A stretch of 64,000 nucleotides of DNA from Jejuia sp043557195 (GCA_043557195.1 CP121314.1:3968001-4032000); one strand, 5' to 3'; numbered from the stretch's first letter, positions 25,301 through 35,559 are shown. Notes: generated from the letters alone by a model not told the origin. Program-made: numbers and translations.

Positions 25301-26446
25301 ATGCAACAGGTGTATTTTGATAATGCTGCCACAACACAACTACGAAAAGAAGTAGTTGATGTAATGACTGATGTTTTAAATAGTAATTATGGAAATGCCT
25401 CATCATCATATAGTTTAGGTAGATTATCTAAAGCCTTAATTGAAAAATCAAGAAAGACCATTGCTGGACTTTTAAATGTTTCTGCAAGTGAAATTATATT
25501 TACTTCTGGAGGAACTGAGGCTGATAATTTGGCTCTACGAAGCGCAGTAAGAGACCTTGGTATAACTCATATTATTACTTCCAAAATAGAACACCACGCA
25601 GTATTACATACCATCATTGATTTGGAAAAAACTTATGGTATTCAGGTAAGTTATTTAAATCTTAATGAAGACGGCACTATTAGTATTACTGAATTAGAAC
25701 AACTTTTAAGTAATACCACAAATGCGTTGGTGAGTCTAATGCTTGTGAATAACGAAATCGGTAATATTTTAGATATAAAATCGGTAGGTAAGTTATGTAA
25801 GACTTATGACGCATTATTTCATTCTGACGCAGTACAGGCTATTGGTCATTATAATTTAGATTTACAAGATATAAATATTGACTTTTTAGCCGCTAGTGCA
25901 CATAAATTTCATGGACCTAAAGGTGTTGGTTTTGCATTTATTAGAAAAGATAAAGGTATAAAACCTTTGATTTTTGGAGGCGAGCAGGAGAGAGGCTTGC
26001 GTGCAGGTACCGAAAGCGTTCATAATATAGTAGGTTTAGAGAAAGCTATGATTATGGCTTATGAAAATTTAGAAACTGAAACTGCCTACATAAAAGATTT
26101 GAAATGTTATTTTATTTCTAAACTTAAAAAAGAAATACCAAATATTGTTTTTAACGGGCTTTCAGAAGACATAGAGAAGAGTACCTATACACTTATTAAT
26201 GCGCGTTTACCAATTGCAGCTAGTAAATCTGCCATGTTTTTATTTCAGCTAGATTTAAAAGGTATTGCTTGTTCTAAAGGAAGCGCTTGTCAGAGCGGAA
26301 GTAACCAAAAATCTCACGTACTCACAGAGATTCTAAATAATGATGATTTAGAAAAACCATCAATTCGTTTTTCATTTAGTAAATTCAATACTAAAAAAGA
26401 GGTGGATTATGTTATTGATATTTTAAAGGAATTCGTCTCTAACTAG
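25301..26446 (+). CDS. cysteine desulfurase (NifS/IscS-like)
   Basis: 381 aa PLP enzyme that removes sulfur from cysteine for Fe-S clusters or thiolation. It has YFDNAATTQ, the PLP-stacking His (KIEHHAVLHT), the PLP lysine ASAHKFHGPKGVGF and the sulfur-accepting cysteine loop SKGSACQSGS. It stands alone here, with no iscU or suf genes beside it. Confidence 0.93.
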   Translation: MQQVYFDNAATTQLRKEVVDVMTDVLNSNYGNASSSYSLGRLSKALIEKSRKTIAGLLNVSASEIIFTSGGTEADNLALRSAVRDLGITHIITSKIEHHAVLHTIIDLEKTYGIQVSYLNLNEDGTISITELEQLLSNTTNALVSLMLVNNEIGNILDIKSVGKLCKTYDALFHSDAVQAIGHYNLDLQDINIDFLAASAHKFHGPKGVGFAFIRKDKGIKPLIFGGEQERGLRAGTESVHNIVGLEKAMIMAYENLETETAYIKDLKCYFISKLKKEIPNIVFNGLSEDIEKSTYTLINARLPIAASKSAMFLFQLDLKGIACSKGSACQSGSNQKSHVLTEILNNDDLEKPSIRFSFSKFNTKKEVDYVIDILKEFVSN

Positions 26447-26592
26447 AGTAGTATATATTACTGTAATTTCTTTCTTTAATATACGAATTTTGATTTTCTT
26501 CGTACAAAATTGCTTTTTACCCCAAATTTTGGTAATTTAGTCTCGCTATTTAATAAAGAAAAGTCTCTCATTGTAATTTAACCCCATTTGCT

Positions 26593-28038
26593 ATGAGAAG
26601 ACATGCTACTTTAATATTTAGTTTTCTTTCCTTGTTTTGTTTCGTACAAACATTTTACTCTCAAATTGGTATTGGTAACACCAGTCCAGATCCATCATCT
26701 ATATTAGACATTACATCTACCACGCAAGGTATGTTGACTCCAAGGATGACAACATTACAGCGAAATGCAATCACAAGTCCAGCTGAAGGCTTATTAGTAT
26801 TTGATACAGATGAAGATATATTTTATTTTTATGATAGTACAGGTTGGTTGCCTTTAGAAAGTGCTCCTGTTAGAGACAACTTTAAATTAGTTAAAAATGT
26901 TACTGATTTAGCTGATGAACTTACTGCAGGTGGTGGAACATCATACTTATTGGATGAAAACACGTACTATGAGATTAATGGTACGATAGTATTGGCAGCA
27001 CCCATAGATTTGAATAATGCATATATATCAGGCTTAGATGCTAACGAAGATATTCTTGTTTATGTTGGTGGGACAATATTTTCAGGCACTAATGGAGGTG
27101 CAATTAGAAATTTAACACTAACTGCCCCTGGTGGAACTATTTTTAATTTAACAGGTGCTATTACAGAGACAATGTTATTTCAAAACTCTATTGTTGCTAA
27201 TGCCAATAGTGTCGGTACTATTGACACTTTTGGAGTTGTATTTATGAATATAATCCAATTAGTAGGAAATACTAACGGGATAACCTATACAGATATTGGG
27301 AGCTTATTACTTAGTAATGTGGCATGGTTTGATACCAACGGTGGGGCTTTTGAGACTTATACGGGTACATTTTCTTTGATTGAAAAAATAAGTGGTTTTT
27401 CTAATGTTCCTGCTGGAGCTACAGGTATTGATGTAAGTTCGAACCCTACGGTTACTACGGGAGTAATTAATAGTACAACTTTTGCAGGTCCTGGAACTCA
27501 TGTAAATGGATATACCGTTGGCACATATACTGGCTATAATTTCGATAAAGCATGGGATATAAACTGTCCAGGTATTCCTGTTGAGTCTGATGCCTCCGCA
27601 ACAGGTTATTATTATATGGCTGGTAATACCACAAACACAAATTTTGTAACTGATGACGTCCCAGTTAAAGTCGCAGGTGCGACAACTTCTGAAGGTTTAT
27701 TTAGAATGTCTTCAACAGATAACAGGTTGGTTTATGAAGGTAGAGAAACCAGAGAGTTTTTAGTTATTTGTACAGGTGCTTTAGATCATGATACCACTGC
27801 AACCCCAAATGGTAGGATATACGACTTTTTTTTAAGCAAAACACCTAATGGAGGTTCTCCAGCTATCGTTACAGCTGTTTCATCAGAAAGACGATTTTCG
27901 AATAATGATGTCGGTAACTTCTCTATGGTTGGGCTGGTGGAACTTGCTCCCGGTGATGCCATAGAAATATGGGTTTCTATCAACAATGCGGCTAATGTTG
28001 ACACCGACTTTTCCAGATTGAGTGTGGTGCTTAAATAA
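26593..28038 (+). CDS. secreted surface protein of unknown function
   Basis: 481 aa with a signal peptide (cleavage near FYSQIG). The start of the mature part (GIGNTSPDPSSILDITSTTQ, GMLTPRMTT, GLLVFDTDEDIFYFYD) is a motif common in flavobacterial surface or tail-fibre-like proteins. A repetitive beta-helix-like middle and a beta-sandwich-like C-terminus (about 360-481) follow. No T9SS sorting domain or enzymatic motif is seen. Confidence 0.7.
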   Translation: MRRHATLIFSFLSLFCFVQTFYSQIGIGNTSPDPSSILDITSTTQGMLTPRMTTLQRNAITSPAEGLLVFDTDEDIFYFYDSTGWLPLESAPVRDNFKLVKNVTDLADELTAGGGTSYLLDENTYYEINGTIVLAAPIDLNNAYISGLDANEDILVYVGGTIFSGTNGGAIRNLTLTAPGGTIFNLTGAITETMLFQNSIVANANSVGTIDTFGVVFMNIIQLVGNTNGITYTDIGSLLLSNVAWFDTNGGAFETYTGTFSLIEKISGFSNVPAGATGIDVSSNPTVTTGVINSTTFAGPGTHVNGYTVGTYTGYNFDKAWDINCPGIPVESDASATGYYYMAGNTTNTNFVTDDVPVKVAGATTSEGLFRMSSTDNRLVYEGRETREFLVICTGALDHDTTATPNGRIYDFFLSKTPNGGSPAIVTAVSSERRFSNNDVGNFSMVGLVELAPGDAIEIWVSINNAANVDTDFSRLSVVLK

Positions 28039-28041
28039 AAT

Positions 28042-28569
28042 TTACTTTTGATTTTTCCTGATATCTATTAGAATATCTTTAATCTCTTCCAAAAGTATTT
28101 CTGTTTTGTTTGAAGTGTTTTCTTTTGAAGAAACAGGTTTTGATTGTAGTAACTCTCTTTGTTCTAAAACTTCATTTTTAAAATTAGCAGCATCTATAAT
28201 ACCAATAAGTTTCATGTCACTACCTTTTGGATTACTATTTCCAGCAGTTTCAATTCTCAAAACTCTTAAATCTAAATACTTTAAAATGGGGTTTTCAATA
28301 AAAGTTAAATCTTGAATGTTTTCTAAAGGAATCGTTTTCTCAACCCTAAAAAACACTCCTTTTTTAAATTCTAGATGTTTAGCAGTAAGTTGACATTCTA
28401 AACTATTATAATATCTTTTTCCTATATGTTGTCCGAGACCTAAAAGCCAAATAATTAAGATTGGTATTCCGATAATGGAAATCAGCAGGAAGAATGAAAC
28501 CACCAGTACAATATATGTTTTGATGTTTTTGCTGAATGTCGCTTTTTTAATAACACTAGTTGTCATCAT
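28042..28569 (-). CDS. PH domain-containing membrane protein (YdbS-like)
   Basis: 175 aa. A hydrophobic hairpin (about 20-48) is followed by a bacterial PH-like domain (YYNSLECQLTAKHLEFKKG, KTIPLENIQDLTFIENPIL, LRVLRIETAG). The tail is charged. Function unknown. It lies 2 bp downstream of the TonB receptor gene, so co-transcribed, and converges with the surface-protein gene only 3 bp away. Confidence 0.8.
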   Translation of the reverse strand: MMTTSVIKKATFSKNIKTYIVLVVSFFLLISIIGIPILIIWLLGLGQHIGKRYYNSLECQLTAKHLEFKKGVFFRVEKTIPLENIQDLTFIENPILKYLDLRVLRIETAGNSNPKGSDMKLIGIIDAANFKNEVLEQRELLQSKPVSSKENTSNKTEILLEEIKDILIDIRKNQK

Positions 28570-28571
28570 TA

Positions 28572-31034
28572 CTAAAACTTCATAGTTGTTCTTACATTAA
28601 AAACACGTGGAGTTAAGAAATTAGGGATAGAGTATTGGCGCTTACTATAAACATCTCTAACCCATGTATTGGTAATAGAATTTTGCACATCAAAAATATT
28701 GAAGATTTCAAAACCAAAAGAAAGTTCTTTAAAAGGCTTTTTCCAACCACTTTTAAATTGCTTTTTATCGTCCACCAATACAAACTGAAAACCAACATCG
28801 GCTCTTTTGTAATCTGGAAGTCTTAATTGAAAATCATAAGGATCGGCATAACTTGGTGAGCCTCCAGGTAATCCCGTGTTGTATACCAAATTAAGATATA
28901 CACGCATGTTCGGAATATTGGGCACATAATCCTGAAATAGTGCAGCAAATTTTAAACGTTGGTCGGTTGGTCTAGAAATATAACCACGATTGTTGATGTT
29001 CTCTTCAGTTTTTAGATATCCAAAGCTAAACCATGATTCAGTTCCAGGAACAAACTCTCCGTTTAAACGCATATCTAAACCGTAAGCGTAGGCTGTAGCA
29101 TTGTTTCTAGCGCGATATCTAATGCGAACATTTTCCAGAGTATACGGGTTAACATCAGTTAAGTTTTTATAATATACTTCGGAAGTTAGTTTAAATGGTC
29201 TATCCCACATTTTAAAGCTGTAATCGTTTCCTAAGACTAAGTGAAACGATTTCTGCGCTTTTACATTAGGTCTAACAGTTCCAGTAGAGTCTCGTAATTC
29301 ACGATAGAACGGCGGTTGATAATACAAACCTGCTGCTGCTCTAAACAACATGTCTTTCTTCCAGTTAGGTTTTATGGCAAATTGCGCTCTCGGACTAAAA
29401 ACTGTTTGATTTGATGAACTAATGTCGTCTCCTTTAACACTCCAATTATGCATACGCACTCCGGCATTGTACCAAACATCACTTTCGCCTAAAGTGGAGC
29501 GCTTACTCCATTGTGCATAAGCTTGTAAACGATTTATTTGTGTGTTGTTTCTAGCTCTAACATTAGTGAACGGGGTTATCGGGCCTTCAAAAGCAATATA
29601 TGGCTGCTCGTTTCTAGGGATAGTTCTTGGAGGTCTTATAGAAAAACCTGCCGAATCAATCACTTCCCATTCCACAAGGCGATCACGTATGTCCTCATGG
29701 GTATATTTTAAAGACCATTCAATTCTATTGTCATCAATTTTTAAATCTCCTTTAGTTTGAATGGTTGAAATCAATGCATCTAAATCGTTTCTACCATGGT
29801 TTAGCTGGCTCCCGATACCTTCAGTAAATTCAACCTCACCAAGATTTTCATCACCAATATTCCCATTAACTTCGCCTAAATTATACTGTGCCAAAATATC
29901 AAAATACTCTTCCTCTGTGGTGTGGTATGTTGAAGTTGTTAGGTTTAATGTTAAATCGTCATTAGCAAAATAGGTCCCTTGAAATGCACCAAAATATGTT
30001 TGATATTCTGTTTTTTCTTGCCCATCATAAAATACAACAAGTGCCACTGGATCAGCTAATGTGCCAAAATTGGTTTGTCTTGTTAGAGGCTCATAATCGT
30101 ATTTATTTAGAGAAGCATTTCCTAAAAAACTTAAGTGAAATTTATTTGTGAATTTGTAGGTGAAGTATCCTTGTAAGTCAGCAAAAACAGGACGGAAGTT
30201 TGTTTGCGTTTGTTTTGCATTTACAAATAAGTTGTTGTTTCTATATCTAGCACCAACGATACTGGTGAACTTAGAATCTTTACTCACGTTTTCAACAGAA
30301 ACGGCAGCTCCCAATAAACTTAAATCGGCATTTACCTCAAACTGATATGGCGTTTTGTATGTGATATCCAATACGGAAGACAATTTGTCTCCATACTTCG
30401 CCTGAAAACCTCCAGCGGAAAAATCTACATTTTGTACCAAATCAGGATTCACAAAACTTAATCCCTCTTGTTGACCAGAACGCACCAAAAATGGACGATA
30501 CACTTCAATACCATTAATGTAAACTAAGTTTTCATCGTAATTACCACCTCTTACGGAATACTGTGTACTTAACTCATTATTATTACTTACACCAGGTAAG
30601 GTGAGTAGTATATTCTCAACACCTGCGTTAGCCCCAGGTATTTTTCTAATGGTTTCGGGTTTTAAAGTAATGATGCCTTCAACTTCCTTTTTTCTATCTC
30701 CAGAAACTACAACCGTAGCAATTTGTTCAATAGATTCACTCAAAACAGGATTGAACTCTTTAATCACACCATTTTTTAAATTAAAAGTAACAACAACTTT
30801 CTTATGTGAAATATGTGTGAATTCAATAGTTACATCTTGATTGGAAGGAATAGTTAAAGTGTAGAATCCATTTTCATTAGTTTCAGTACCAATACTTCCG
30901 GTTTTTACAGAAACTTTAGAAATAGGTTGATTATTCTCGTTAAGAATTACACCTTTTACAGTGGATTCTTGACCAAAACTCATCAAAAATGAAAAAAATA
31001 AAAGTAGTGTGATTAGTTTATAACTTGCTTTCAA
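28572..31034 (-). CDS. TonB-dependent receptor with carboxypeptidase-regulatory-like N-domain
   Basis: 820 aa outer-membrane protein. A signal peptide is followed by a CarboxypepD-regulatory-like domain (about 23-110: VKGVILNENNQPISKVSVKT), then a plug with IPGANAGVENILLTLPGVS and YSVRGGNYDENLVYING, then a 22-strand-type barrel ending in an aromatic Phe. No SusD partner is adjacent, so it is not a classic glycan-utilisation pair. The ligand is unknown. It is flanked by an M23 peptidase gene (12 bp upstream) and a PH-domain gene (2 bp downstream). Confidence 0.9.
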   Translation of the reverse strand: MKASYKLITLLLFFSFLMSFGQESTVKGVILNENNQPISKVSVKTGSIGTETNENGFYTLTIPSNQDVTIEFTHISHKKVVVTFNLKNGVIKEFNPVLSESIEQIATVVVSGDRKKEVEGIITLKPETIRKIPGANAGVENILLTLPGVSNNNELSTQYSVRGGNYDENLVYINGIEVYRPFLVRSGQQEGLSFVNPDLVQNVDFSAGGFQAKYGDKLSSVLDITYKTPYQFEVNADLSLLGAAVSVENVSKDSKFTSIVGARYRNNNLFVNAKQTQTNFRPVFADLQGYFTYKFTNKFHLSFLGNASLNKYDYEPLTRQTNFGTLADPVALVVFYDGQEKTEYQTYFGAFQGTYFANDDLTLNLTTSTYHTTEEEYFDILAQYNLGEVNGNIGDENLGEVEFTEGIGSQLNHGRNDLDALISTIQTKGDLKIDDNRIEWSLKYTHEDIRDRLVEWEVIDSAGFSIRPPRTIPRNEQPYIAFEGPITPFTNVRARNNTQINRLQAYAQWSKRSTLGESDVWYNAGVRMHNWSVKGDDISSSNQTVFSPRAQFAIKPNWKKDMLFRAAAGLYYQPPFYRELRDSTGTVRPNVKAQKSFHLVLGNDYSFKMWDRPFKLTSEVYYKNLTDVNPYTLENVRIRYRARNNATAYAYGLDMRLNGEFVPGTESWFSFGYLKTEENINNRGYISRPTDQRLKFAALFQDYVPNIPNMRVYLNLVYNTGLPGGSPSYADPYDFQLRLPDYKRADVGFQFVLVDDKKQFKSGWKKPFKELSFGFEIFNIFDVQNSITNTWVRDVYSKRQYSIPNFLTPRVFNVRTTMKF

Positions 31035-31046
31035 GAGTAGTTTCGT

Positions 31047-32726
31047 TTATTTTCTATAGAATGTAGTTTCAAAAGTAGAACTATTTCCAACATTATCGGT
31101 AACAATCACCTTCAAATTATTTTTTGTATCAGTAACAATTCCATCATTAAAATCGTAAGTATAGGTACCTTTATAGTATTCCATCAAAATCCACTTTCCA
31201 TTTACAGTTGCTCTATAGTTAGAAATACCAGATAGGTCATCATCCATCTTAATTTTTAAGTAGCGGTACTTGCTTAACCATTGTCCTTTTTTAAAATTGA
31301 TAGGGGTAATGGTTGGTTTTTCATTGTCTGAGGCTAAGGCAAATGTTCCTAATCTTTTAGTATAGGTAGTCAATGTGTCTCCTTCTCGTTTTGTAAACGA
31401 ATAATATGGTGTTTTCTTATACCCAGAGAGTCTTGCGATAAAAAGCTTGTTCTTATCTTCAGCGTTGTATTTGCTAATATCGTAAGCTATTTTAATACTC
31501 TTTTTTAACGGAACAACATCTTTATGAAGTTTTAACGTGTCTGCATTCACCTGAAAATCCATATAAAAATCTTCATAGAAAGAATCAGGAAAAATATCTA
31601 CACTAATACTTTTTTCTTTTAAAGTAGTGTTTTTATCTGCGTAAATGTAGTAAGGTGTTTTAGTTTTTTGTGATACTGGGGTAGTTGTGTTTTTTTCTCC
31701 TTTGACAGAAATAGTTACCCAAGACGTATTGTTTTTAAAATCGCTAACTTTAATTTTATATACTGAATATGTGCTGTCTTCAACTGTTAGAACACCTTCT
31801 TTATAGGTCTCTTTATAAATACTTAAAGGGTTGTTGATTCTAAATAATTTTTGAATACGTTGTCTATTGGTTTTGAAGTGGTTATAATCTATTAATTGAT
31901 TAATATGTTTAGTTTCATCGAAAGAGAATCTTTTAAAATCTAGCTCAAAATTTTTACTACCATTTACAAACGTTTGAATGTTGTATACTCCGTTTTTATT
32001 TGCAGCCAAATCTTGTATGTCCCAAGTAGTTATGCCAAAACCAATTTTCCCAAAAGCATTTACATTTTTAACCACGTAGTCACCATTTTTTAGTGGAATG
32101 AGTCTTAGGTTTTGTTTTTGATTAGAATTGTTTACATATGAATTTTCATCTAGAGGATACGCATAAATTGATGTAACGGTTGGTGGTTTTGAATCTTTAA
32201 TTTCGATACCAAAAAGCATAGGATTTATTGGGCGTTCTGCATTATCACGAATTTCAAAATGCAAATGTGGCCCCCCAGAACCCCCAGAATTCCCACTGTA
32301 AGCAACCAGATTTCCTTTGGTTACCAATAATTCATCTGGTTTTGGAAAGGTTTCAACCTCGTAAGACTCTTTTTGATATTGTAGTTTTTTAATGTAGCTC
32401 TCTATTTCTGGAGAAAACTTACTCAAATGCGCATAGACTGTGGTATACCCATTGGGATGGGTAACGTAAAGCGCCTTTCCGTACCCGTATTTTGAAATTT
32501 TTATTCGGCTTACATAGCCATCGGCAGCCGCTTTTACTTTTAATCCTGTTCGCTGTTGGGTTTTTATATCCATTCCAGAATGAAAGTGGTTAGACCTGAG
32601 TTCTGCAAAGGTCCCGGAAAGTACTAAAGGTATGTCTAGCGGACTAGAAAAATAATCCTGTGGGTATATACTTTGGGAATTGAGTGATACGGAAAACAGT
32701 AGTAAGAGGGCAAGAATTATTCTCAT
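31047..32726 (-). CDS. M23-family peptidase (LytM-type) secreted protein
   Basis: 559 aa with a signal peptide. The N-terminal LytM domain (about 30-165) has the zinc ligands HSGMD, YAHLS and HLHFEI. A long beta-rich C-terminal region follows with no recognised domain. These enzymes cleave peptidoglycan cross-bridges in the periplasm. It leads the unit that runs into the TonB receptor. Confidence 0.9.
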   Translation of the reverse strand: MRIILALLLLFSVSLNSQSIYPQDYFSSPLDIPLVLSGTFAELRSNHFHSGMDIKTQQRTGLKVKAAADGYVSRIKISKYGYGKALYVTHPNGYTTVYAHLSKFSPEIESYIKKLQYQKESYEVETFPKPDELLVTKGNLVAYSGNSGGSGGPHLHFEIRDNAERPINPMLFGIEIKDSKPPTVTSIYAYPLDENSYVNNSNQKQNLRLIPLKNGDYVVKNVNAFGKIGFGITTWDIQDLAANKNGVYNIQTFVNGSKNFELDFKRFSFDETKHINQLIDYNHFKTNRQRIQKLFRINNPLSIYKETYKEGVLTVEDSTYSVYKIKVSDFKNNTSWVTISVKGEKNTTTPVSQKTKTPYYIYADKNTTLKEKSISVDIFPDSFYEDFYMDFQVNADTLKLHKDVVPLKKSIKIAYDISKYNAEDKNKLFIARLSGYKKTPYYSFTKREGDTLTTYTKRLGTFALASDNEKPTITPINFKKGQWLSKYRYLKIKMDDDLSGISNYRATVNGKWILMEYYKGTYTYDFNDGIVTDTKNNLKVIVTDNVGNSSTFETTFYRK

Positions 32727-33066
32727 AAAAGTGTATTAGGCTAAAATATTAATTTGACAGCAATTGGCAAAGAACAAAACAAAAATCACGCCATGGGTTT
32801 GTAATAGCTATATTTTAGTTTATGATTATGCAGAAAACCATAATGCTGGATATTAGAATAATTTAGCAGATATACCCGCGTTAGGGATTGCAGTGGCAGC
32901 TTTTGGCGAGGCAAGCATCGAGCCAAAACTACTAACGGAAAGCCCGACCCGCAGGGGAACGCCATAAACAAAGGCAACGAGGGTGTTTTTGAAAAATTAT
33001 AGAGAAAACTATTGTAATTTCGCCCTAGGTATGTTAACTTTGTTTACTAAGTATTGATTTTTGTAA
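32727..33066. other. 340-bp non-coding gap containing one covarying repeat hairpin
   Basis: No credible coding sequence. The minus-strand open frame here reads through the repeat and is spurious. The gap holds the element at 32878-32962 and the divergent promoter regions of the M23 gene (minus) and the ZapB-like gene (plus). Nothing else was recognised. Confidence 0.7.
32878..32962 (+). repeat. interspersed structured repeat, copy 1
   Basis: It starts GCGTTAGGGATTGCAG and ends AAGCCCGACCC-GCAGGGGAACGC. The outer arms GCGTT/AACGC pair, and an inner hairpin TTTTGGC/GCCAAAA closes the variable centre. A second copy lies at 63532-63688 with both stems preserved by compensatory changes. It may be a known Bacteroidota structured element (Flavo-1-type motifs come to mind), but I cannot confirm that. 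Strand is arbitrary. Confidence 0.7.
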
Positions 33067-33357
33067 ATGAGTAAGATTGAAGGAATTGTCGATTCTTTAG
33101 AGCACAAAATTAGCAAGGTACTACTGAAAGTAGACCATTTGAAACAAGCTAATTTGAAATTGACTGAAGATTTAGCGAATGCACGACAAGACATTCAAAC
33201 CCAAGAACAGTTGAATTTGGATTGGGAAGAAAAATATAAAGCTCTAAAAATTGCGAACTCAATGCTTGGTAGTGACGATAATAAAAGAGAAACTAAGCTT
33301 AAAATAAATGCATTAATTAGAGATATTGACCATTGTATTGCGCAATTATCAGATTAA
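33067..33357 (+). CDS. small coiled-coil protein upstream of zapA (ZapB-like)
   Basis: 96 aa, predicted almost entirely coiled coil (KVLLKVDHLKQANLKLTEDL and similar heptads). No catalytic motif. It sits 15 bp before zapA, as in many Bacteroidota, where it is taken as a division-associated partner. A ZapB-like role is inferred from position and coiled-coil form only. Confidence 0.75.
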   Translation: MSKIEGIVDSLEHKISKVLLKVDHLKQANLKLTEDLANARQDIQTQEQLNLDWEEKYKALKIANSMLGSDDNKRETKLKINALIRDIDHCIAQLSD

Positions 33358-33372
33358 TGTAACATAGAATCA

Positions 33373-33666
33373 ATGTCAGAAAAGCTTAAAATAAAGCTAT
33401 CTATAGCTAATAGAGTATATCCTTTAACTATTGATGCAAAGCAAGAAGAAGGGTTACGAAAGGCGGCGAAGAACATTGAGGCTATGATTAAACAATTTGA
33501 GCAAAGTTATTCCGTTAGAGATAAACAAGATGTTTTGGCCATGTGTGCTTTACAGTTTGCATCTCAAGTGGAACAAAAAACTATAGATAAAGAAGTGCGT
33601 AATGAGGTTGTTGAGGAAAAATTAGATGCCCTCAACAAAATGTTAGAAGCTCATTTAAGTACTTAA
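33373..33666 (+). CDS. zapA: cell division protein ZapA
   Basis: 97 aa, the usual ZapA size. An N-terminal beta-alpha domain (KIKLSIANRVYPLTIDAKQE, GLRKAAKNIEAMI) is followed by a C-terminal coiled coil with DVLAMCALQFASQ. ZapA binds FtsZ and bundles protofilaments at midcell. It is directly followed by the predicted 6S RNA, the conserved zapA-ssrS neighbourhood. Confidence 0.9.
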   Translation: MSEKLKIKLSIANRVYPLTIDAKQEEGLRKAAKNIEAMIKQFEQSYSVRDKQDVLAMCALQFASQVEQKTIDKEVRNEVVEEKLDALNKMLEAHLST

Positions 33667-33687
33667 CGTTCTTTAAAATAAAGTAGA

Positions 33688-33873
33688 AGTTACTACCTAC
33701 ATCGGTTATTTTTTTTGATAAACTCAACGTTAATTCTTTAAAAAGGGTGAGTTGAAGTTGTAAAAGCATGCTGCTAATGCTTAGCATTTGGGCAGACCCT
33801 TGATCAGCTTGTTAGCCCTAAACTTGTTTTTAAGGAGTTTATACAAAACACTATACTGATGTAGGTTTTTTTA
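33688..33873 (+). ncRNA. ssrS: 6S RNA
   Basis: The closing stem is ACCTACATC (33695-33703) with GATGTAGGT (33858-33866), 9 perfect pairs, followed at once by a T-run terminator. Inside are further imperfect pairings (AACTCA/TGAGTT, AATGC/GCATT), giving the long rod expected of 6S RNA. Size is about 180 nt and the place between zapA and rny fits. 6S RNA binds RNA polymerase holoenzyme in stationary phase. Exact ends are estimated. Confidence 0.8.
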
Positions 33874-33897
33874 TATATGAAAATCAACTAAATAAAA

Positions 33898-35472
33898 ATG
33901 GATAACCCAATTATATTAATTGTAGGAGGAGTGATTGTAGGGCTTATAATAGGATTTATTATAGCTAAGACAATAGAAAAAAATAATGCGTCTAAACTTA
34001 TAAAAAGTGCAAAAAAGAATGCAGCGTCTATACTTAAAGAGGCTAAAAGTGAAGGCGAGTCTATAAAGAAAGATAAAATTCTTCAAGCTAAAGAGAAATT
34101 TATTGAGCTTAAATCTGAGCACGAAAAAGTAATCTTGTCTCGTGATAAAAAAATGGCTGAAGCTGAAAAGCGCACACGAGATAAGGAATCTCAAATATCT
34201 AATGAGCTTTCAAAAAACAAAAAGCTGAATGCTGATATTGAAAACAAAATCAAGGATTATAATCACCGATTAGATGTTTTAGAGAAGAAGCAATCAGAAC
34301 TGGATAAGCTTCATAAAAGCCAAGTACAGCAATTAGAAGTAATTTCTAGTTTATCTGCAGAAGAGGCTAAAGAGCAATTGGTAGAGTCTCTTAAGGGAGA
34401 AGCTAAAAATGATGCTATGGCCTACATCCAAGGGGCACTAGAAGAAGCAAAAATGACTGCTGAACAAGATGCGAAGAAAGTTATTATAAATACAATTCAA
34501 CGTATTGGAACAGAAGAAGCGGTTGATAACTGTGTGTCTGTTTTTAATATAGAATCTGATGATGTAAAAGGACGTATCATTGGTAGAGAAGGTAGAAACA
34601 TTAGAGCGATAGAAGCGGCCACTGGTGTAGAAATAATTGTTGATGATACACCTGAAGCTATTATTTTATCTTGTTTTGATTCTGTGCGTCGTGAGATTGC
34701 AAGACTATCACTTCATAAATTAGTGACCGATGGTAGAATACATCCAGCGCGAATTGAGGAAATAGTTAAGAAAACGAAAAAGCAAATAGAGCAGGAGATT
34801 ATCGAGGTTGGTAAGCGTACGGTTATTGATTTAGGAATTCACAACTTGCATCCTGAACTGATAAAAACGGTTGGTAGAATGAAATACCGTTCTTCTTATG
34901 GTCAAAACCTACTGCAACACTCAAGAGAGGTTGCAAAGCTTTGTGGTGTGATGGCTGCTGAATTAGGATTGAATCCGAAGTTGGCAAAACGTGCAGGCTT
35001 GCTTCATGATATTGGAAAAGTGCCAGATGCAGAAACTGATATGGAAACACCTCACGCTATTTTAGGTATGCAGTGGGCCGAAAAATACGGGGAGAAAGAT
35101 GATGTTTGTAACGCTATTGGGGCTCACCACGATGAAATAGAAATGAAATCATTGCTAGCACCAATTATACAAGTATGTGATGCTATTTCTGGTGCTAGAC
35201 CAGGAGCGCGTCGTCAGGTATTAGATAGTTACATTCAACGTTTGAAAGATTTAGAAGATATAGCTTTTGGATTCAGTGGCGTTAAAAAGGCTTATGCTAT
35301 TCAGGCAGGTAGAGAATTGCGTGTAATCGTAGAAAGCGAAAAGGTTAATGATGAAAAGGCAGCTGAACTTTCATTTAATATTTCTCAAAAAATACAAACC
35401 GACATGACCTATCCGGGACAGGTAAAGGTAACAGTAATTAGAGAAACCCGAGCGGTAAATATTGCTAAGTAA
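33898..35472 (+). CDS. rny: ribonuclease Y
   Basis: 524 aa. An N-terminal membrane helix (about 4-24) is followed by a long coiled coil (about 30-160), a KH domain (GRIIGREGRNIRAIEAATGV) and an HD domain (LLHDIGK, with GAHHDE). It is a membrane-anchored endoribonuclease that starts mRNA decay. Length matches the family. Confidence 0.95.
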   Translation: MDNPIILIVGGVIVGLIIGFIIAKTIEKNNASKLIKSAKKNAASILKEAKSEGESIKKDKILQAKEKFIELKSEHEKVILSRDKKMAEAEKRTRDKESQISNELSKNKKLNADIENKIKDYNHRLDVLEKKQSELDKLHKSQVQQLEVISSLSAEEAKEQLVESLKGEAKNDAMAYIQGALEEAKMTAEQDAKKVIINTIQRIGTEEAVDNCVSVFNIESDDVKGRIIGREGRNIRAIEAATGVEIIVDDTPEAIILSCFDSVRREIARLSLHKLVTDGRIHPARIEEIVKKTKKQIEQEIIEVGKRTVIDLGIHNLHPELIKTVGRMKYRSSYGQNLLQHSREVAKLCGVMAAELGLNPKLAKRAGLLHDIGKVPDAETDMETPHAILGMQWAEKYGEKDDVCNAIGAHHDEIEMKSLLAPIIQVCDAISGARPGARRQVLDSYIQRLKDLEDIAFGFSGVKKAYAIQAGRELRVIVESEKVNDEKAAELSFNISQKIQTDMTYPGQVKVTVIRETRAVNIAK

Positions 35473-35514
35473 TGAATTCCTGAGAAATCAGAAATCTCAA
35501 ATAAATTAAAAATG

Positions 35515-35543
35515 AAAAAATTCAGTTTATCCTGGATTTTTTT
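35515..35543. terminator. terminator between convergent rny and xerD
   Basis: Stem AAAAAATTCAG / CTGGATTTTTT with one G-T wobble and a short loop (TTTATC). It has an A-run and a T-run and can work in both directions. Confidence 0.75.
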
Positions 35544-35559
35544 GTTTTTACATCTTAAC

